Shown: piece by piece, positions 34,574 through 42,766 of the stretch
Position numbering within the stretch: position 1 is the stretch's first letter
Layout of the letters: each line of letters begins with the position of its first letter
Assembly: GCA_021813505.1 (NCBI GenBank)
Contig: JAKAKI010000069.1
Span: forward strand, 32,874 to 76,321
Length of the DNA stretch: 43,448 nucleotides
Reading direction: 5' to 3'
Source: a bacterium
Lineage (GTDB): Bacteria; Zixibacteria; MSB-5A5; WJJR01
Position numbers and translations under genes: made by a program
Notes under the pieces: generated by a model
Database searches by the model: none
What the model saw: only the letters and a program-made list of their open reading frames with translations
Told to the model about the DNA's origin: nothing

Positions 34574-34987
34574 GGCTCCTTCTCCTCGTTCGTCGCGGAA
34601 TCGTGAACTGGCTGGCCGGCTTGAATGCAGCCGGATCAAATCAGCTCAACACTCACTTGGCGCTGCCGCGACATTCCCAATAATTGCGTGTCCGATACCC
34701 GTTTCCCCATGAACCTGCACTTCTGACTTCAGGCACACCGCCGTAGGCGGAGTAGCCGCCACTGCCATGATTATCGACAGTTTCCCCCGTTTCGAAAGTT
34801 TGGTCCGATACTTTTTGCTGAGTTCCGTTACGATACCCGCCGGGGAGCGTGCAAAACATTGCATACAGGAGGCTCCGTATCCTGATAACGCCCAATCCGA
34901 AACCGTCGGAATCGGCCGGTGAATGAGGTCCGAGGATGTCTTGATTAGCTGTGGCGAGCCGGGGAATCCGAAAGCACCGGCCGGCAA
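34574..34987. other. Non-coding region upstream of the TonB receptor operon
   Basis: About 414 nt. Small frames on the minus strand (ends near 34653 and 34646) have no family features, signal peptide or ribosome binding site. A GCGG/CCGC hairpin near 34740-34758 is visible. A cobalamin riboswitch was considered because of the receptor but its conserved boxes are not evident. Probably an untranslated leader and promoter region. Confidence 0.4.
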
Positions 34988-35551
34988 CTACAGATTGGAG
35001 AGGTCTTCCCAGCGGACGATGTGCCAGAGTCCGCCGGACGCCGAGGGGGCAAACCAGAACATCGCATCCCCCGAGGCCTCAAAGGAATCGTAGCCAAAGT
35101 CACCCGTCAAATCGCGCAGGGTCAATTGGAACGCCACGCGCCGCTTCTGAAGGACCCTCGGGCCTGTGGCATCGACGGACACTTCGGTCACACGGAAGAC
35201 AGGGATGCGAATCTCATCGAATACGCGCAGGAGCCTCCTGGTACGCTCCAAATCGCCCGATGGTCCATCGCGTGGGACGACCACCGTCTCGATCCCCTCA
35301 ACCCGATCGGGATCGAAATAGACAAAGACAAAATCCGGATCAAGCAGGGTCTCGTAGACATCAAAGTCCCGCTGTTCGTAGGCGTAGACGAAGTCATCGA
35401 GGACATTCTCGGGGGAGGTCAGCGGCTTGATCGGTGCGCCACCCCGTGGACCGATATTCGGAGGGGAAAACGGATTACTGCATCCTGCGGCTAGACACAA
35501 GGCGATGGTCCCCACCCTCCAGAAAGCTGATTTGCGAGTCGCTACTGACAT
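34988..35551 (-). CDS. Lipoprotein of unknown function (NTF2-like architecture), paralogue 2
   Basis: A 187-residue lipoprotein with lipobox LAAGC (Cys24). The mature part begins with a proline-rich linker, then a domain starting SPENVLDDFVYAYEQRDFDVYETLLDPDF and ending GGLWHIVRWEDL. The helix opening followed by beta strands and a final WxIVRWEDL strand is compatible with an NTF2/SnoaL-like fold. It is a distant paralogue of the neighbouring lipoprotein, which ends in the same motif. It begins 29 nt after that gene's stop, forming the last gene of a long minus-strand series. Exact function is unknown. Confidence 0.75.
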   Translation of the reverse strand: MSVATRKSAFWRVGTIALCLAAGCSNPFSPPNIGPRGGAPIKPLTSPENVLDDFVYAYEQRDFDVYETLLDPDFVFVYFDPDRVEGIETVVVPRDGPSGDLERTRRLLRVFDEIRIPVFRVTEVSVDATGPRVLQKRRVAFQLTLRDLTGDFGYDSFEASGDAMFWFAPSASGGLWHIVRWEDLSNL

Positions 35552-35580
35552 CGTCTGAATCCGATCCTGCGCCGTTCGCT

Positions 35581-36171
35581 CTATCGGAAGCGTGATTTGA
35601 GGTCAGCCCACGCCGCCGATCCGTCTCCGGTATGCAGGTCCTCCCAGCGAACGATCCACCACAACCCCTGAGAATTGCGCGCCAGCAACACCGCCATGTC
35701 GCCTTTGTATTCGGTCAATGTCGTATCCGTCGGCATAATGATGGAAGCGTCGATGACATAAGTCCTGTATAACGTTGCGACCGAGTCTTCATATCGATCG
35801 CTCCGGCCTGAGGTCGGCGCCCACGTGACATTGATCGCGCTGACACCGGCGAAGAGATTGCGAACGATCCGGTCTTCCTCGCTGCGATCCCATTGCAGGG
35901 CCGAGTCGGGAGGTCCGCTGAGCACGAAATCAAATGAATAGACGAACGTGTCCGCCAGTGACTGCGAATAGTGACCGGCGTTTCGTTCGATCATGGCATA
36001 GTAGAGATTGGTGTCGAGCGCGATCTGAGGATCGACCGGTGTTTTATACGTCCCCTGCTCTCCGGTGGGGCGATTGGGGTGCCGCGTTGAGAACGGATCC
36101 TTGGCGCATCCAAACATGACGATTGCCAGTGCCAGCACCAGACCAGGGACGTATGATGTCTTTGGCTTCAT
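35581..36171 (-). CDS. Lipoprotein of unknown function (NTF2-like architecture), paralogue 1
   Basis: A 196-residue lipoprotein: VLALAIVMFGC gives Cys22 as the lipidated residue. The mature domain opens with NLYYAMIERNAGHYSQSLADTF and ends GLWWIVRWEDLHTGDGSAAW, matching the plan of the next gene downstream. The ATG at 36169-36171 overlaps the preceding barrel stop by 4 nt (ATGA) and has AAGGA just upstream. It is thus coupled to an outer-membrane barrel and may be its lipoprotein partner, which is inference from context. Confidence 0.78.
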   Translation of the reverse strand: MKPKTSYVPGLVLALAIVMFGCAKDPFSTRHPNRPTGEQGTYKTPVDPQIALDTNLYYAMIERNAGHYSQSLADTFVYSFDFVLSGPPDSALQWDRSEEDRIVRNLFAGVSAINVTWAPTSGRSDRYEDSVATLYRTYVIDASIIMPTDTTLTEYKGDMAVLLARNSQGLWWIVRWEDLHTGDGSAAWADLKSRFR

Positions 36172-38039
36172 AAGTCCTTCGACATGGACAATTCCCAGCG
36201 GTCATCAAGATCGCGTGTGCCAAGCCCGGTGTCCTGGATGCGACGGCCAATGGAGACGCGCACCCTGTAACCAGTCGGGGACTGCCACTGGGCATTCATT
36301 AATATCTGGCGGCGCCAGAAGGGCGAATCCGCAACACGCCGAACACTAGTTCCTTCCCGGCGATGGGTGTACGAGCGCTTAAACTCCAGTCCGATTCCCG
36401 GTTCAATAGAGAAACCCCTTAATGGACGCCAACTCCACCGGCCATCCAGCAAGTGCGAGCGCCGGTCCCAGTCGACCGCCTGCACCCAGCCTTCGCGGTC
36501 GTAGAGTCCCCCGAAATCTTCGTAGCGATAAACATAGCGAAAAGTCCAGACAGTGCGCCGTGATTGCGTGAACCGGGCATCGGTGACAGATTCCGCCCGA
36601 CGGTAGAGCGTTCCGTGGCTTTGATCCCCTGCCGGAGCGAAATCCAGGTAGCGGTAGTGGGCACGGATCGAAAACGTTTGTTGCAGCAGCACAGACGGTG
36701 ACGGCCTCCACTCCAAGTGAGGCTCGAGGACGTAGACATCATTGGTATTGTTGTCCGCCGACTTCTCCGCTGCCAGGATCACCTGATGCTGGCGTTGGAA
36801 GGAGAATTCCGGCCGGGCCGTCAGTTCCGGTGAGAAGCGGTGAAAGAGGAAGAACTCCAGGACACGCTCCGCCTGGTCACGGTCATCGTAGAACGCACCG
36901 CTCACCGGAATCGTGTATGAAGTCACACGGGAGATTGCGTGGACTCCCGCCGAATCGGACGCCCCCAGCCTCTGGGTGAGAGCTGCATCGACCTCGCCGG
37001 TTTCGGCGCTCTGGTTACGGCGTACTTCGCGAAATCGATCGTCGACCCAGCGGTAACGATAATCAATTGTGAAGCCGAACGGGCCGATTGATGTGGTGGC
37101 ACCGAGGCTGTACGAGCGTCGGGCTGTCCGCGCATCGCCGGGGAGAACCAGCAAGTCACCTTCCGATTGTGAGGTGTGATAGGTATTTTGGTTGAGCGAC
37201 AACACGCCATCGACGCGCCACGCGACCGCGTGGGCGATGCCACGCCCCCCGGCAATCGCATCCGCCGCGTGATCCCAGTGCACATGCGCCAACCGGTAGA
37301 GTTTGTCCTGCCGGCCCACCTGATCGAAGCGATCACGCGATGGATAGAATCTGGAGCTTCCCCACTGCTCGTTCCATTCCACCAGAATGGAATCGAATTG
37401 CTGATCCCAATCGGTCTGCCATGACCATTTGGTGTCATTCGACGCCAGGTGCGCGCGGCTGTCACCTTCGTGAAGGAACTGCATCTGGGTCTTCAGTCCG
37501 GTCACCGGCAGTTTCGTTGTCCTCCATTGGGCGCCAAGCCGGCGCGCGAATCCGTCGTCATCGGACTTGAGTGATCCGGCGCGGTGCTGCGAGGCGGTCC
37601 ACCCGGCCTGCGCCTGAAGCGTCGCCTGGCCGGCAGCACGCCATGCCCCACCCGCCAGCACGCGCGACAGCAGCGTTTGCCGGTTCAATGCTTCGACGAA
37701 CGAATTCTGGTCGCCTTCCAGATCAACCTTGAGAGCCAGCGCGCGGGTTCGGGGTGAATTGAAAGTCAGAAGCGCATGATGTCCCCGCTGGCGGAGATCG
37801 CCACCACCGGAGAGGTCTCTTCGCAACAGATCCAGACGTTGCGCAAACTCGCCGGAGAAGCCTGTCGAATCACCCAGCCGGGCCAGAAGGGAATCCGACC
37901 AGGTCAGCGTGTGAGAGGCGGAGGAAAATGTCGAAACGCCCGAGATGGAAGGACTAGCCGTGGATTCGGCGAGTGGGAGGCTGGCCGCGCCGAGTATTGG
38001 CAGCAGGATCCAGCGCGAGTGTCGTAGCCAGCCGGACAA
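36168..38039 (-). CDS. Outer-membrane beta-barrel protein, overlapping rsmA
   Basis: A roughly 623-residue barrel-type protein of unknown function. From about residue 35 on it shows alternating strands with frequent Trp, Tyr and Arg (WDRRSHLLDGRWSWRP, RFTQSRRTVWTFRYVYRYED). It ends WELSMSKDL. A TTG start at 38037-38039 gives an excellent signal peptide (RHSRWILLPILGAASLPLA). A longer frame to 38114 exists but lacks such a sequence at its N-terminus. With the TTG start the gene overlaps the rsmA 3' end by 86 nt. It is followed by two lipoproteins, the first overlapping by 4 nt. Confidence 0.75.
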   Translation of the reverse strand: MSGWLRHSRWILLPILGAASLPLAESTASPSISGVSTFSSASHTLTWSDSLLARLGDSTGFSGEFAQRLDLLRRDLSGGGDLRQRGHHALLTFNSPRTRALALKVDLEGDQNSFVEALNRQTLLSRVLAGGAWRAAGQATLQAQAGWTASQHRAGSLKSDDDGFARRLGAQWRTTKLPVTGLKTQMQFLHEGDSRAHLASNDTKWSWQTDWDQQFDSILVEWNEQWGSSRFYPSRDRFDQVGRQDKLYRLAHVHWDHAADAIAGGRGIAHAVAWRVDGVLSLNQNTYHTSQSEGDLLVLPGDARTARRSYSLGATTSIGPFGFTIDYRYRWVDDRFREVRRNQSAETGEVDAALTQRLGASDSAGVHAISRVTSYTIPVSGAFYDDRDQAERVLEFFLFHRFSPELTARPEFSFQRQHQVILAAEKSADNNTNDVYVLEPHLEWRPSPSVLLQQTFSIRAHYRYLDFAPAGDQSHGTLYRRAESVTDARFTQSRRTVWTFRYVYRYEDFGGLYDREGWVQAVDWDRRSHLLDGRWSWRPLRGFSIEPGIGLEFKRSYTHRREGTSVRRVADSPFWRRQILMNAQWQSPTGYRVRVSIGRRIQDTGLGTRDLDDRWELSMSKDL

Positions 38040-38832
38040 AGTCCTGTGCGTCCAATTCTTCGGCACGTTTGCGCAGCAGATCGGCGCACTCACTCTGCAG
38101 TCGTGCCCAGTCATCCGCGGTCAGATGCCCCATCGCGCGCAGGTTGTTGGCGAGGACTTTTCGCTTTTGGGCAAATGCACGTTCGACAATATAGTCGATC
38201 CCGGGGACCGACTCAACGCCCGGGGTCGCCGGGACGAATTCAACACGCATGACAGATGACGTCACGCGGGGTGGCGGTACGAAGGCCCGTGGCGGGATGT
38301 CGAACAACCGTGTGCCGCTCGCCCGGGCCTGAAACCAGACGGAAACGGCGGACCGCTCACTGTCGCCCGGCTGTGCCAGCAAACGGTGGATGACCTCGCG
38401 CTGCAGGGTGACCACAGCACCGCGGAACTTCTGACGATGCTGGAAAACCCACTCCAGAATGGCATGTCCGATACCAAAGGGCAGATTGCCCAGAAGCCAG
38501 CAGCCGTCCGGTGGCTGGGCATCATCCGGCAAATCGAGGACATCGGCATGAAACAGCCGGACCGGGCTTCCCGAGGGAAATTTCTTGCGCAGCATGCCGA
38601 TGAGACGGCGATCCTTTTCAATCCCCCAAACTGTCACACCCGCTTCGACCAGCCGCTCGGTCAGAAACCCCTTGCCGGCCCCAATTTCGTAGACAATGTC
38701 ACCGGGCCGCAACGGGAGCGCCGCGACAAGTCGATCACCGATGGAACCGTCGGTGAGGAAGTTCTGCGAGAGGAACCGGCGCGCGCGCAGTTTGGACTTT
38801 GCGAGATCGACCGGTCTGATGGGCTTGCCCAT
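37954..38832 (-). CDS. rsmA: 16S rRNA (adenine(1518)-N(6)/adenine(1519)-N(6))-dimethyltransferase
   Basis: A 292-residue RsmA (KsgA), which dimethylates A1518 and A1519 in 16S rRNA during 30S maturation. LSQNFL lies at 21-26, SAM motif I GAGKG at 51-55, and the catalytic motif NLPFG at 116-120 (Asn-Leu-Pro-Phe). The C-terminal helical domain is present. The start at 38830-38832 is chosen because LSQNFLTD lies about 20 residues from the start in the family; a longer frame to 38934 runs through a palindrome. After the usual end (FVRLATTLA) the chain continues about 20 residues (LDPAANTRRGQPPTRRIHG) into the downstream barrel gene. It follows tatD, a common order. Confidence 0.92.
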   Translation of the reverse strand: MGKPIRPVDLAKSKLRARRFLSQNFLTDGSIGDRLVAALPLRPGDIVYEIGAGKGFLTERLVEAGVTVWGIEKDRRLIGMLRKKFPSGSPVRLFHADVLDLPDDAQPPDGCWLLGNLPFGIGHAILEWVFQHRQKFRGAVVTLQREVIHRLLAQPGDSERSAVSVWFQARASGTRLFDIPPRAFVPPPRVTSSVMRVEFVPATPGVESVPGIDYIVERAFAQKRKVLANNLRAMGHLTADDWARLQSECADLLRKRAEELDAQDFVRLATTLALDPAANTRRGQPPTRRIHG

Positions 38833-38908
38833 AAGGCCAAGATGCAACGGGATCCGGGCGCAAACAAGGAAAGGTGGATCGGGACCTGGCAACTGTACCG
38901 CAATCGTC

Positions 38909-38929
38909 GGGGCGTATGCAATACGCCCC
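38909..38929. repeat. Short perfect palindrome, GGGGCGTAT/ATACGCCCC
   Basis: Nine-base arms with a GCA loop lie in the 120-nt gap between the tatD stop and the rsmA start. Likely a REP-type repeat or mRNA stem; no T-tract follows on the minus strand. Confidence 0.65.
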
Positions 38930-38952
38930 CACACAACCGGCCAATCACACGG

Positions 38953-39723
38953 TTAGGTCAGAGAGATGCGAAAGAGTCGGGCTACGTTGGCGTCCGTCGC
39001 CGAGGAAATATCCTCGAGCGGACATTTGCGCAATTCGGCCAGCTTCTGAGCCACGACGGCGATATACGCTGGTTCGTTCCGGCGACCACGGTGTGGGTGC
39101 GGGGCCAGAAATGGGCAGTCGGTCTCGAGGAGGATTCTGTCGAGGCGGACCTTCTCGCCCACCGTGGCCATGCGACTGTCCTTGAAGGTGATGATGCCGT
39201 TGACCGACAGATGGAATCCCAGATCAATCGTCTTCTGCGCCTCTTCAACACCCTCGGAGAAACAGTGCATGACCCCGCCGACTTCGTAGCCTTTATGATC
39301 GAGAAGCAGTGCGAAAACGTCTTCGAAGGCACTGCGATTGTGAATCACCACCGGGAGATTGAGTTCCCTCGCCACAGCCAACTGGCCGATGAATGCCGCT
39401 TTCTGCTGATCACGCGGGGAATGGTTGCGAAAGTAGTCGAGTCCGATCTCGCCGATGCCCACAACTTTCGGGTGCGCGGCGAGCCGTCTCAACCGTTCCG
39501 CCGATTTGTCCCCCTCCCAATGCCGGGCATCATGAGGATGCACGCCAACCACCGCATACATGGCGGGGTGGCTCTCGGCCAGGCCGATGACACGCTGGCA
39601 GGAGTCGAAATCGGTGGCAATGTTGATGATGGTGTGCACGCCCGCAGCGAGGGCGCGGGCGACCACGTCCGGTCGATCCTGATCAAAGTCGGGAAAATCG
39701 AGATGGGCGTGGGAGTCGATCAT
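38953..39723 (-). CDS. tatD: TatD-family metal-dependent hydrolase (DNase)
   Basis: A 256-residue TIM-barrel hydrolase. The metal ligands are all visible: HAH at 5-7, Glu92 in GIGEIGLDYF, His128 in VVIHNR, His153 in VMHCFSE and Asp202 in LETDCPFLAP. TatD enzymes are 3' exonucleases or related phosphodiesterases. The ATG at 39721-39723 overlaps the metG stop by 4 nt, which supports an operon. Confidence 0.95.
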   Translation of the reverse strand: MIDSHAHLDFPDFDQDRPDVVARALAAGVHTIINIATDFDSCQRVIGLAESHPAMYAVVGVHPHDARHWEGDKSAERLRRLAAHPKVVGIGEIGLDYFRNHSPRDQQKAAFIGQLAVARELNLPVVIHNRSAFEDVFALLLDHKGYEVGGVMHCFSEGVEEAQKTIDLGFHLSVNGIITFKDSRMATVGEKVRLDRILLETDCPFLAPHPHRGRRNEPAYIAVVAQKLAELRKCPLEDISSATDANVARLFRISLT

Positions 39724-41648
39724 CCCACTTTGGCGCCGGAATCAATCGGTCCATCGGGGGTGACCAGGCGCAGTGTCTTGCCGATCGAGGCCGCCAGCAG
39801 CATGCCGTTTGATGTCACGCCCCGAATCGTGGCCGGCTGAAGATTGGCGACGACCACAATCGACTTCCCGATGAGCTCTTCCGGTTTGTAGTGTTCGGCG
39901 ATTCCGGCGACGATCTGGCGCGGTTCACCACCGATTTCAATCTGGAGCTTCAGCAGCCGGTTGGCGCCGGGAACCGTCTCCGCCGCGGTCACCCGCGCGA
40001 CGCGCAATTGCGCCTGGAAAAACTGATCGATCGTGATCACGTTCTCGGGAGCGGTGGCAACCGAGGCGGACTCCGGGGCGGGAGCAGTGGTAGGTTTTTC
40101 CATACGGGGGAACACTCCTTGCGCCAGATGGAACGGTCCGGGACAACGTCCCCAGCCGTGCAATCCGGCGCTGGTCAGCTCCTGGTCCGGGTCGGCGAAA
40201 CCGAGGGCGCGCAGAATCTCGCGGGATTTCCGCGGAATGTCGGCTGAGAGAATCACGGCGGCAATCCGAATCGCCTCCACGGTGGTTCCGAGAACTGTGC
40301 CCAGCCGTTCAGTCTGGCCGGCCTTGGCCAGCACCCACGGCGCCGTCCGCTCCATGTAGCGGTTGGCGGCGCGTGCCAGTTCCAATCCGGCGCTGATGGC
40401 TTCATTGGGAGAGATGCGCCGTACCGCATCCTCAAACCGCGCGGTTGCCTGAACGGCATCACGTTGCAGTTCTTCGTCAATTGGCCCGAGCGGTCCGATT
40501 GTGGGCTTACGCCCCTCGAAGTGGCGCTCGATTAGAGTCACGGCGCGGGAGACGAGATTGCCCATGTCGTTGGCGAGATCGGCGTTGTACTGCCTGATGA
40601 ACTCCTCGGCTTTGACATCGCCGTCCTGGCCAAATTGGAACTGGGTCAACAGCAGGTGGCGTGTGCCATCGGGGCCGAACTGATCGGCAATGGCATTCGG
40701 GTCGATGACATTGCGCAGCGACTTGCTCATCTTCTGGCCGTTGACCGTGAAGTATCCGTGGATGTAAAGCACCTCGGGGAGTGCCTCGTCCAACGCCAGA
40801 AGCATCGCAGGCCAGTAGATCGCGTGAAACTTGAGAATGTCCTTGGCCATCAGGTGGACTACTTCGCCATGCGTCCACCAGCGTTCGAAGTGGGACGGAT
40901 CATCTGCGTAGCCGATTGCCGTGATGTAATTGGGCAGCGCATCGACCCAGACATAGGCGTTCTGGCTGGGATCAAAAGGCAGCGGGATGCCCCAGTCAAC
41001 TTTCTCGCGTGAAATGGAGAAGTCTTCCAGACCCTGTTTGAACAGGCCCATCACTTCGCGGCGGCGTTCGTCGGGTTGAATCCGGATTTTGCCGGAGGCG
41101 ATCAACTCTTCGACTTTGGGCAGAAACGCCGACAGCCGGAAGAAGTAATTGCGCTCAGTGATCTTCCGGGGCGGATCGGGATGCAACGGACAGTGGCCGT
41201 CGACCAGTTCTTTTTCGGTGATGAATTTCTCGCATCCCAGGCAGTACCAGCCGGAGTACTCGCCCTCGTAGATCACGGGCCGGCCATCCGGCCCGACTGA
41301 CTTGTGAAGCCGTTCAAGCATCAACGACACACCGTGAACGTGGATGTCATCGGTGGTACGGATGAATCTGTCGAAATCGATATCGAGCCGCTTCCAGACT
41401 TCGCGGAAGTACGAACTGTGCTGGTCGCACCAGACTTGGGGCGTGACGCCATGCGCTGAGGCAACCTCGGCGATGCGTGCACCGTGCTCGTCGGTTCCGG
41501 TCAGGAAATAGGCGGGACGGCCGAGCACGCGATTGGCCCTGGCCAGGAAATCGGCCGCGATCGACGTGTACGCATGCCCGATGTGCGGACGATCGTTCAC
41601 ATAGTAGATCGGTGTGGTGATATAGATCGGGCGGGAGGTGTCAGGCAT
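39720..41648 (-). CDS. metG: Methionyl-tRNA synthetase with fused C-terminal tRNA-binding domain
   Basis: A 642-residue MetRS. HIGH is at 22-25, the zinc ligands are Cys136, Cys139, Cys153 and His156, and KMSKS at 306-310. WVDALPNYI and the anticodon-binding helical domain follow. A Pro/Ala linker (near 515-530) leads to a Trbp111-type tRNA-binding domain (about 535-642, ITIDQFFQAQLRVARV) that aids dimerisation. The ATG at 41646-41648 matches the family N-terminus (PIYITTPIYYVN); a GTG at 41690 gives a longer, non-homologous front. The overlap with tatD suggests coupling. Confidence 0.97.
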   Translation of the reverse strand: MPDTSRPIYITTPIYYVNDRPHIGHAYTSIAADFLARANRVLGRPAYFLTGTDEHGARIAEVASAHGVTPQVWCDQHSSYFREVWKRLDIDFDRFIRTTDDIHVHGVSLMLERLHKSVGPDGRPVIYEGEYSGWYCLGCEKFITEKELVDGHCPLHPDPPRKITERNYFFRLSAFLPKVEELIASGKIRIQPDERRREVMGLFKQGLEDFSISREKVDWGIPLPFDPSQNAYVWVDALPNYITAIGYADDPSHFERWWTHGEVVHLMAKDILKFHAIYWPAMLLALDEALPEVLYIHGYFTVNGQKMSKSLRNVIDPNAIADQFGPDGTRHLLLTQFQFGQDGDVKAEEFIRQYNADLANDMGNLVSRAVTLIERHFEGRKPTIGPLGPIDEELQRDAVQATARFEDAVRRISPNEAISAGLELARAANRYMERTAPWVLAKAGQTERLGTVLGTTVEAIRIAAVILSADIPRKSREILRALGFADPDQELTSAGLHGWGRCPGPFHLAQGVFPRMEKPTTAPAPESASVATAPENVITIDQFFQAQLRVARVTAAETVPGANRLLKLQIEIGGEPRQIVAGIAEHYKPEELIGKSIVVVANLQPATIRGVTSNGMLLAASIGKTLRLVTPDGPIDSGAKVG

Positions 41649-41709
41649 AATCGTGGTCTTTGGAATGAGTTGGGGAAACTTCCTGCACACGCGCTGCCTC
41701 GCGCGTGCA

Positions 41710-41733
41710 AAATGGGCACGGTGGGCCGTGCCC
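41710..41733 (-). terminator. Hairpin after ricT, possible terminator
   Basis: GGGCACGG and CCGTGCCC (41714-41733) form an 8-bp stem with a 4-nt loop, followed on the minus strand by ATTTTGC. It lies 20 nt past the ricT stop and 60 nt before metG. A second imperfect GC-rich stem follows near 41686-41709. Confidence 0.5.
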
Positions 41734-41752
41734 TATAAGCCCGCAGGCTGAA

Positions 41753-42676
41753 TTAGTCGAACCATGATTTCCTCTTTTCCCGCGCTTTCTTGATTTCAAT
41801 CAGCGGGATCTTCTGCTCCGTGCCATCGGCCCCGCGCACGATTATGCGCTCGTGAAGAATCTGAACGCGATCGACCGTGGCAGTTCCGGACTCGGTGGCC
41901 CACTCGCTGCCGACCCGCGGATACTGGCGTGTGGCTTCCTGGTAAAACCCGCTCTCATAGCGCAGGCAGCACAGGAGCCTCCCGCAATTGCCGGAGATCT
42001 TAGCGGGATTCAACGACAGATTCTGGTCGCGGGCGAGTTGGGTCGTCACCGGCTCGAATTCTTTGAGAAACATGGTGCAGCACTGTTCGTAGCCGCAGAT
42101 GCCCAGCCCCCCGACACGCCGTGCCTCATCGCGCGCACCGATCTGGCGCAATTCGATTCGCGTGCGATAGGTCGCCGCCAGGTCCTTGACCAGTTGCCGG
42201 AAATCGACCCGCTTTTCGGCCGTGAAATAGAACGTGACCTTGTTGCCGTCGTACTGCCATTCGGCGTCGACGACTTTCATCTTCAGGCCGCGCTCCTCGA
42301 CCATCTGGCGGCATAGCCGCCGGGCCTCGTGTTCCTTTTGGGAATTGGCGGCGGCCTGATCGAGTTCGGGCTTGCCGGCAATTCGCAGGATCGGGAGCGG
42401 TTTCACCTTGGCTTCGGCCGCATCCTTCGGACCAGGACGGAGCACGACACGGCCCATATCCTCACCGCGCTCGACTTGCACGATGACGCGATCGCCGATT
42501 CGAATGGGAAGATGATACGGATCGCGGTAATGGTCTTTTCGCGAGCCCTTGAATTCTACAAGGTAGACAACCGCCTCTCCCTTTTTCTCGGGCGGCGGAG
42601 GTGGAGCGGAAGGCGGCTCGACCGATTCGGTATCGGCCGCATATTCCGGCACAGGCTGGTCGGTCAGGTCATCCAC
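41753..42676 (-). CDS. ricT: PSP1-domain regulatory protein RicT
   Basis: A 307-residue PSP1/RicT (YaaT) protein. A Pro-rich N-terminus leads to a core with GDRVIVQVERGEDMG, the PSP1 region, and the cysteine cluster GICGYEQCC (Cys194, 199, 200) and NCGRLLCC (Cys231, 236, 237). In Bacillus RicT acts with RicA and RicF to modulate RNase Y and RNA turnover and carries Fe-S clusters; that is family knowledge. The start is GTG at 42674-42676 with GAGG 7 nt upstream. It lies between holB and metG, the conserved neighbourhood of this family. Confidence 0.92.
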   Translation of the reverse strand: MDDLTDQPVPEYAADTESVEPPSAPPPPPEKKGEAVVYLVEFKGSRKDHYRDPYHLPIRIGDRVIVQVERGEDMGRVVLRPGPKDAAEAKVKPLPILRIAGKPELDQAAANSQKEHEARRLCRQMVEERGLKMKVVDAEWQYDGNKVTFYFTAEKRVDFRQLVKDLAATYRTRIELRQIGARDEARRVGGLGICGYEQCCTMFLKEFEPVTTQLARDQNLSLNPAKISGNCGRLLCCLRYESGFYQEATRQYPRVGSEWATESGTATVDRVQILHERIIVRGADGTEQKIPLIEIKKAREKRKSWFD

Positions 42677-42766
42677 GTAAGTGCCTCGGGGCGAACAGTT
42701 GAGCCCATCTCAACGTTCATCTAACACTTACGGCAATGTTTTGGTCTGGTTCGCCCAAGTCAAGCC

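Noticed and set aside
34574-34800. Cobalamin riboswitch upstream of the TonB receptor
   Set aside because: A weak GAAGTCAG-like stretch is present but the conserved B12-box and surrounding stems are not recognisable.
34646-34987. Small minus-strand frames upstream of the TonB receptor
   Set aside because: No ribosome binding site, signal sequence or family motif, and two overlapping frames are equally open; more likely leader DNA.
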